From NCBI GenBank assembly GCA_037693485.1, contig CM075346.1:123554001-123618000 (forward strand): DNA of 64,000 nucleotides. The letters are read 5' to 3'. Positions 56,726 to 64,000 of the stretch are shown here, piece after piece. Every line of letters begins with the position of its first letter. Position 1 is the stretch's first letter. The DNA comes from Kitagawia praeruptora. Taxonomy: Eukaryota; Streptophyta; Magnoliopsida; Apiales; Apiaceae. Position numbers and translations under genes: made by a program. The notes under the pieces were generated by a model, which was not told the DNA's origin, did not search any database, and worked only from the letters and a program-made list of their open reading frames with translations.

Positions 56726-59560
56726 TAAATTGTATTAATAAATTAATATAAATATATTATTTTAATTTTTATTTAGAAAAATACATAGGTTATTGGAATA
56801 TTAATTAACGTAAGTATAAAATACTTATCCGTGAATTCATACCAATTGAATTAATATTAATATTATGAATCAATCATCAAAAAAATACAACACCCGTTGA
56901 AAAGTTCAAAATCCATCTATATTGTTTTTTTTAAAATTTAGCTTTCATTTTATTTCTCTCTTTGTTAGAGAATATTTCTACGTATCATGTTAACAAATTT
57001 TTCACTCATATTCTGAGAATTCGGTATATTTATTAAATATTGAATCCTTAAAATATTTATTATATTAATTTATTGAAAATATTTGTATGATCGTGGTTAC
57101 TTTTTCGATTACATATTAAATATGTGTAGAAACTTAATCGTCACGACTCCAATAAATCATTAGAATGTCTATCAAAAAAAGGTTGCATGTTTCAGCGATA
57201 TGAGAAAGGATATCTACTGTGCAAGATATATGAAACGAACGTAGTTATAACAATAGAAAATTTCATCTAATCTAGTTTGCTATGTGATTGTTCAATATCA
57301 TTTTTATAAATTATATGTCTTTTTTATTAATGAATTGATTTACAATAAAAAAAATATCAACTAACCAAACAAATTCAATATCGCGCTCTTGGAGTAACAT
57401 ATACGGAGTAATTGTTAGATTTTATGGTTATTGACCTTAGCTTATTTATAAAGACAACTTAAAATGTGCATTTTCAGTTTGGAAGTTTGTATTTTCGTTT
57501 TTTATTCTTTTCTAGTAAAACATGGAATAACAAATTTTGTTTTCTTTTATTCTTAAAATAAGACATAAGAAAATGAGTATCAGCTATCTTTTTTTAATTT
57601 GATAAACTTGTGAAAATAAGCCACTGTCCAAAAAATTGAAATCAAGTGTGTAATATATAAACACATAATCACATTGTTATATATGTGTCCTTGTAATTCA
57701 TATTTTGGGTTAAATAACATGAAATTCATTTTCCTTTAACAGTGAATATATTTTTCCTACATATATAAGAAGAAATTCATGTCATGTATTTCAGGGTCTT
57801 GAACGAAAATGACATGATATTAAATCGTGTAGCCAAAATTAGAACACAAAATGACACTAAATTACACAAATTTTTTCTTATACACGAAATGAAATACGCG
57901 AATAGAAAAAATATAACAAATATATGAAATATTACTATGTATCCAAGTTATGTAAATATATAATTATATGTCTTAGAACAACATTGAGATGTTACAAAAC
58001 AAAACTAAGAGTAACTTGCATGGGGTAAAGTCTCCCAAACAAAATGAAACCCTTCTTTTTATTTTTTTTCTTATTTCTCATTTACAAATATCTCTCTTTG
58101 TGTAGAATCTTTCTACCAAGTTATTTAGTTTTCTTAGCCTTTTTTTTATGCTTTGTTGATATAAAAAAAATATAGTCAACCAACCAAGCAAATTCAATAT
58201 ATGCTCTTAGGTTAAGATATGGGAATTGATACTATTACTTTAATTCAAGAATACAAAACTGAAAAAGGCACTCTTTTATTAAAAACAATATATAATTTTA
58301 AGTGTATCAACCTTTTTATTTATCATTATTAATAATTTTATAACAAAAACCGTAGTTGTTGCTCTCTCTCTCCCCCTTTCCCAAAAGATGCTAACTAAAG
58401 TTTAGAAGTTGATATCAGTTTTTTAAGTTTTTTTAAAAAATTTTATATTGATTTTTCTTTATTTTTCAATATAAATATCATTGAGAGTCTAGTACCCCGT
58501 TGCCCGTTGGTGGATTTTATTTACCAAAATATTAGATTTTGTACTAACTCCTTATAAATGATAAGTATTATTTTCTTTTCCTTGATTTTACTTTGACGTT
58601 CACTAAATATCTGTCTTTACTGAGAGCTAATATCATGTTCGTGGATTTTGTCTACACATATATTAAATTTTTTTATATTAGTTCATTGATTTGGATAGTA
58701 TAGAATCATAGTTCTGGTCGGTCGTTTGAATACGTTATGACAAATCAGATATACACACTTCTCACGTTTATAACAAATTGTTAGATTATCTCGCCGAAAA
58801 CACTGTATAATTTAGTGAAATAAGCTAGAGATGTAGCATAATTGAAGATCTGTTCAATGATTGGATAAAGAAAATTAGTGATATAATTTACTATGTGTTT
58901 GTTCAATTTTAATTGTTTTTGTAGATGTTGATTGATGATTTTTGCATGTTTGATTATTTTTGTGTATGACATATGTCCTTTTATTGCTGAATTAATTATC
59001 AATAAATAAATAGTGATTTATAAGAAATTTTTTGTTAAATTGACCAAATATTTTATGAAAATATTCACTAACAATATTTTCATTGACTCTGTAATGTATT
59101 TTTTTTATTGATAATTTATACAACAAATAATGTAAAGTACTATTTAAGAATATATTTAATATTTTGAATAATTCAAATATATTGTCAGGTTAAATTATTT
59201 TCCCGTTAATTATTGCATAGTTAAAAAATTTCGTAATTAAAATGTTTAAAGATGATTGGTTTAAAATTCATTCGAACATTTTAATTGGTTGATTAGTTTT
59301 TTTTATGACTGAATTATTTAACACTTTACATAACTTAAATTTTGAATGTGTATTTAGAATAGTGTGGTAAATAGTTTTATATTGTTGATAATTTTTAATA
59401 CATGATTTTAATTGTACCTTATGATTTTGAATTGAAAGTTTATGATATCAAAATATCTATTATAAATATAATAGATTCATGTCTTAATGTATAAATTTTT
59501 AAATTAAATAATTATTTTATTTAGAATAAAATTGTTAAGTAATCACTGTAAAAAAAACAT
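56726..59560. other. AT-rich region with a diverged internal duplication
   Basis: Sequences near 57340-57410 and 58160-58220 are diverged copies (AAATATCAACTAACCAAACA / AAATATAGTCAACCAACCAA, then AAATTCAATAT). No gene; the minus-strand ORF at 58781-59002 has no protein-like features. Confidence 0.45.
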
Positions 59561-60380
59561 TTATCTATAGGCACACCTAATAATATAAACAAATTAGTAT
59601 AATGTGATAAGGATTGATGCCTACAATTTAGTAAGTCGCTGAATTATTGAAGTTTGCTACTGAATATTCTAATGTGAAGTGGGAAGTAACTCTGAGAGAA
59701 TCCGGACCGGGGATGATGATAACCTAAATCGTTTTCTATTTTTTTCATCAGAAACGTTTTTCTGTTGAATTTATTGGACAATTAAAACACACAACATATA
59801 ATACATATATACAATTGAAATAAAAAGATAATCTGTCCAAGTATAGAATGTCATATAATAAAAAGATATAAAGTAGTACCTTAACCGAAATTGATATGAT
59901 TTAGTCATGAGAAAAATTGATGCATACACATAGTTTATCAAAGTTTGCTAAGTCTTATGGGGAACATGGAATAAGCGACTTAGATTTAATTGATTTAAAT
60001 TTAATAGATTCTGATTGATGTTAAAATAAATCACGATCTTGTGATTGGTTAACCAATACATGTTAGATTATGGTATCCTTTACTATAATAAAAGATGTTC
60101 AAAAACAATTCATAACTAAAAGATATATCACCATATGTAATATACTATTATGTGGATTTATAGAAAATAATATTTATGGTTAGTAGAAATTCTTTAAAAT
60201 TAAAAATCATGTGATATGCGAAGTTATTAAATCAAAATATTTTATATTTAAATTTAATTTAACCGTGATTAGTAAATTAGAATAAGCATGGTAAATAATA
60301 AAATTTTGTATATGATTGATTGATTTAAAGTTTAGAAGTAAATTCTGATTGCTTCTAAAATAATTTTAATTTTTTGATTT
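59561..60380. repeat. 820-bp tandem duplication, copy 1
   Basis: Begins TTATCTATAGGCACACC; the same sequence restarts at 60381. Non-coding. Confidence 0.92.
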
Positions 60381-61180
60381 TTATCTATAGGCACACCTAA
60401 TAATATAAACAAATTAGTATAATGTGATAAGGATTGATGCCTACAATTTAGTAAGTCGCTAAATTATTGAAGTTTGCTACTGAATATTCTAATGGGAAGT
60501 GGGAAGTAACTCTGAGAGAATCCGGACCGGGGATGATGATAACCTAAATCGTTTTCTATTTTTTTCGTCAGAAACGTTTTTCTGTTGAATTTATTGGACA
60601 ATTAAAACACACAACATATAATACATATATACAATTGAAATAAAAAGATAATCTGTCCAAGTATAGAATGTCATATAATAAAAGGATATAAAGTAGTACC
60701 TTAACCGAAATTGATATGATTTAGTCATGAGAAAAATTGATGCATACACATAGTTTATCAAAGTTTGCTAAGTCTTATGGGGAACATGGAATAAGAGGCT
60801 TAGATTTAATTGATTTAAATTTAATAGATTCTGATTGATGTTAAAATAAATCACGATCTTGTGATTGGTTAACCAATACATGTTAGATTATGGTATCCTT
60901 TATTATAATAAAAGATGTTCAAAAACAATTCATAACTAAAAGATATATCACCATATGTAATATACTATTATGTGGATTTATAGAAAATAATATTTATGGT
61001 TAGTAGAAATTCTTTAAAATTAAAAATCATGTGATATGCGAAGTTATTAAATCAAAATATTTTATATTTAAATTTAATTTAACCGTGATTAGTAAATAAT
61101 AAAATTTTGTATATGATTGATTGATTTAAAGTTTAGAAGTAAATTCTGATTGCTTCTAAAATAATTTTAATTTTTTGATT
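60381..61180. repeat. 820-bp tandem duplication, copy 2
   Basis: Nearly identical to copy 1; I count about eight substitutions and one 17-base deletion between GTAAAT repeats near 61090. It ends where copy 1 ends (TTTTTTGATT). Confidence 0.92.
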
Positions 61181-61253
61181 GGTAATTTATCCACCAACCA
61201 ATAATAATATCCTTATAGCGTATATCTAATAATTGAAATAATTAAAAAATATG

Positions 61254-61518
61254 TAGTGTTCGTTTATATGAATTTATTAATTATTTTATTAACAAATTGT
61301 GAATAAAAATATTATTGAACCTTTTAAAAAATCGAGTTTTTGAAGATGTGAATTTTATCCAAGTTATTTAAAATTTGTTCAAATCCAATTTTGTAGTGTT
61401 GGCTTATATGCATTTATTAATTAATTTTATTAACAAATTATGAATAAATATATTTTTGAGCTTATAAAAAAAATAAATTTTTGAAGGTATGGATTTTATT
61501 CAAGTTATTTAAAATATA
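61254..61518. repeat. Older two-copy tandem repeat
   Basis: About 125-140 bases, TAGTGTTCGTTTATATG... and TAGTGTTGGCTTATATG..., each ending CAAGTTATTTAAAAT, with clear divergence. Confidence 0.7.
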
Positions 61519-61629
61519 TAATGATATATCGTGATTGATTTCAAATTAAAATTGTGATTTTCTAATAAATATTTTTTGATTTAAAAAATAGTTATTTATG
61601 GATATATTTAATAAAATCATTATTGTATA

Positions 61630-61900
61630 TTAGTGATTTTTAGTTGTGTATATTAGTGATTTCAGATGGGGGTGGTGGGGGTGGGGTACATATAAATTAG
61701 TGATTTTTAGGTATGTATATGAGTGGTTTCAAATGTGGTCAGGCGGGTGTAAATTAGTGATTTTTAACTGTGTATATTAGTGATTTCAGATGGGATGGGT
61801 AAATTAGTAATAATTATATCAAAATATAATTAATATATTGTAATTAAAATATTAGTGATTTTTGTTGTAGAAATTAGTGATGGTTAGTAGTTTGTATATA
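61630..61900. repeat. ATTAGTGATTT word-repeat block
   Basis: At least six occurrences of ATTAGTGATT spaced 30-60 bases, mixed with GTGTATATTAGTGATTTCAG and G-rich patches. Confidence 0.65.
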
Positions 61901-62099
61901 AGAGTGGTTTGTATTTGAGTAAAACTCTATAATAACCAAACACGTGCCATCTTTGCTTCTCGCCATCACAATCGCCGCCATAACCCGCACCATCATTGTA
62001 ATTTCCATCATCACCAATCGTAACATCACTACCACCACCCCACACCATCATTTATATTCCATCGTCACCACATGGATCATCAAATTTGAATCCAAATCA

Positions 62100-62580
62100 A
62101 TAATATTGAACATATCGTCATAATCACCCTACACTATAAACTATTTAATCACTAAATTCATATTCAAATCACCAATATTTAGATCACAATCTCAACCAAT
62201 AGCTACAAAATCACCAAACTAATTCAAATATATACATACAACATAAAACATCACTATCACTGTCATCCATAACTCCATCACCAATCATTATCGCCCAAAA
62301 TATCACCTCCATCGCCATCGCTACTCCTCCACGTCAGCACACCATCGCCACCAACACTACCTATAAAATCACAGTATTAAACCAAAAAAATCACCAAATT
62401 TTAAGACAGTGGTACTGGACTATGCCACCACTACCACCTCATACCGAATCACCAAAATTCTCCAATACAAATCACTAAAAAATTGACGTAAATTACCAGG
62501 ATTTCAAGACAAATCACTAATTTTCAACATAATTCACCAAAAAATCTAAAAGCAAATCACCAAACAGTTTCGCCTATATA
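62100..62580. repeat. AAATCACCAA/AAATCACTAA word-repeat block
   Basis: The complement of the preceding block's word, at least eight times, in C/A-rich sequence with CCACCA and CATCAC runs. No convincing ORF on either strand. Confidence 0.6.
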
Positions 62581-62912
62581 CATTTTGAAGCTATAAAAAT
62601 TAATTCTCCAAAAAACAAACCAACAGGCATCATTGTGTAACAAGCTCCAATCACCACACCGTCTTCCGATGACTTCATCTTCTAAATTTCCGTCATTGTT
62701 TATGTAGATTTATCAATTTCTTGCCCCAAGACCGTACACGTCTTCAAGTCGGACTCGATATTCGACACGATTAATACTTCAAACATTCAAGGATACACTC
62801 CGAGTAGTGTTTGGATGAAATGAAAGAGTAGATCTGAGAAAATAATTAAACGTAAATGAAACGAAAAGAAGAAAAGAGAGATCGTAGGAAGAAGAGAAAG
62901 AGAGAGGAAGGT

Positions 62913-62938
62913 AGAGAGAGAGAGAGAGAGAAAGAGAG
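62913..62938. repeat. AG dinucleotide microsatellite
   Basis: A run of AG repeats in a longer purine-rich stretch (about 62870-62940). Confidence 0.8.
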
Positions 62939-63107
62939 GTAATTTAGAAATGACTGAAAAATGAAGAAGATTAGATCTGTAGGTGATGGTTTCAGGAGAG
63001 AGAAATAATATAGATACAGGTTTATATTATACGCATATAAGTTAAATGGAATACGTGGTCCGGATTAAAAGTTGTTATAAAAATTGAATGGTTCAGATTA
63101 AGTCTCA

Positions 63108-63205
63108 GTTCTCATTATAAGAGGGGGTCTCATTTGAGCATTTGCTTATATATATATATATATAGGATCTTGATCAGGTGAGAACCACTACTTATGGTGA
63201 GATAT
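63108..63205. mobile_element. Two opposed transposon termini around a TA run
   Basis: The complement of 63108-63145 (CTCAAATGAGACCCCCTCTT) and the sequence from 63165 (GATCAGGTGAGAACCACTA) share the pattern CA..TGAGA.CC..CTTAT..TGAGA. A TA microsatellite (63147-63164) separates them. They are the same kind of terminus facing each other. Confidence 0.5.
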
Positions 63206-63294
63206 AAGATCTAATCCTATCCACCCATTTTAAATATATTATATTCATCTCTTATCATTCATTTAATATTTTAATATTTTAATATTTGGAATTT

Positions 63295-63720
63295 CACCAT
63301 CTTCTTTCTAATTAAACCACCCACCACCACCAGCAACCACCACCGACGACCACCATCACCTCTAGCGATCACCAGAAAATCACCACCGGCAAACATAAAA
63401 TCACCACCGCCAAACCAAAAAATCACCACTAAAAACACAAAAATCACCACTCCGACTACCTCTAAACAAAAAATACCACCGAAAAATGAAAAATCACCAC
63501 CTGCGTACAAAAATAACAGTTCCAAAACCACCACAAACCATCACATCGCCGCTGCCACCTCCGGCCACCACCAACAAATCACCAATAACAATCGAAAATC
63601 ACCACAAAATCCTCACCGAGAACATACGTTTCCTCACCTAAACCCGATCTATTCAAAATCCTCATCTGAAACCCCAACGACGACTCATCAAAATCACCAG
63701 TTAATATAGATGATTGGACG
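63295..63720. repeat. CACCAC/AAATCACC repeat block
   Basis: C/A-rich repeats (AAAATCACCACCGG and variants) like 62100-62580, probably the subterminal region of the element that starts at 63165 and runs off the window. The minus-strand Gly/Val-rich ORF at 63271-63534 is a reading of this repeat. 63721-64000 holds nothing recognised. Confidence 0.55.
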
Positions 63721-64000
63721 CCTTTACATGTTCAGGTGCACAATAACAAGTGTAATCCATCAATATAGCACCACAAACAATAACAAACACGAGATTATAG
63801 TGAAGATGTATCCACAATTGATAAATTTCATTAGGATTCACTTGCGAAGTTTCGATTAAGATTACAATCATTTCAGAAACTAAACAAAGAATGAATAAAT
63901 TAGAAATGAGTTAAAGATAACCTAATTTAATATACTTGAGTTTAACAGCTTGGAGAGAAATAGGGAGTCAACGGGAATGGATCTGAATTCCGATAACCGG

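Noticed and set aside
58781..59002. 73-codon minus-strand ORF
   Set aside because: AT-rich, no recognisable motif, no promoter or splice context.
59561..61180. LTR pair of a small element
   Set aside because: The two copies are directly adjacent with no internal region, PBS or target duplication; it is a plain tandem duplication.
61630..62580. CRISPR-like array because of regularly spaced words
   Set aside because: Words are short, spacing is irregular and the DNA is plant nuclear; it is low-complexity repeat.
63271..63534. Gly/Val-rich minus-strand ORF resembling a cell-wall protein
   Set aside because: A translation of CACCAC repeats with no signal peptide or start context.

Overview
This window is repeat-dominated nuclear DNA from a flowering plant. 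The evidence is Ty1/copia elements primed at plant initiator-Met tRNA sites, many MITEs, Stowaway ends, a Helitron and fragments of plant PPR, NT-C2 and ankyrin-PGG genes. The families look eudicot, perhaps asterid, but I cannot name a species. I see no intact host gene, tRNA or rRNA; nearly every coding stretch is a decayed transposon protein or a gene fragment.

Layout. 1-1085: tail of a Ty3/gypsy (Tat-like) element with a short LTR. 1343-1894: hAT MITE. 2547-14501: copia-1, a minus-strand Ty1/copia element with TATAT target duplications; its 3' LTR carries a MULE-type MITE, and a plus-strand copia-0 (4256-8836, TSD GAATC) is nested in its 3' end. 20812-34531: copia-2, a 13.7-kb minus-strand Ty1/copia element (TSD GGAAA) with a third open region of about 3.5 kb after pol, itself broken by a solo LTR (23716-25202), plus a MITE at 28361-28685.

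The largest structure is a direct tandem segmental duplication. Unit 1 (13108-35846) and unit 2 (35849-44826) are nearly identical, but copia-2 is full length in unit 1 and a 550-bp solo LTR with the same GGAAA duplication in unit 2. Unit 1 also gained an 825-bp MITE that is absent from a clean empty site in unit 2. The left breakpoint lies in copia-1 gag. The right breakpoint lies in a fragment of an NT-C2-domain gene.

42353-46150 looks like a non-autonomous retroelement, or another capturing element, holding fragments of at least three host genes on one strand (PLS-type PPR, NT-C2 coiled-coil protein, PPR596/THA8-like PPR, and one unrecognised). Beyond it come two pieces of ankyrin-PGG genes (46272-46571 and 50644-51160), a LINE remnant, a series of MITEs and a Helitron, an 820-bp recent tandem duplication (59561-61180), and a region of TCACC/TTAGTGATT word repeats to the window end.

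The two observations I consider most novel are (a) copia-1 has no tRNA-type primer site: the bases beside its 5' LTR are instead a perfect 16-nt complement of a site inside its own LTR, as expected for self-priming; and (b) the multi-gene capture element that was then split by the segmental duplication.
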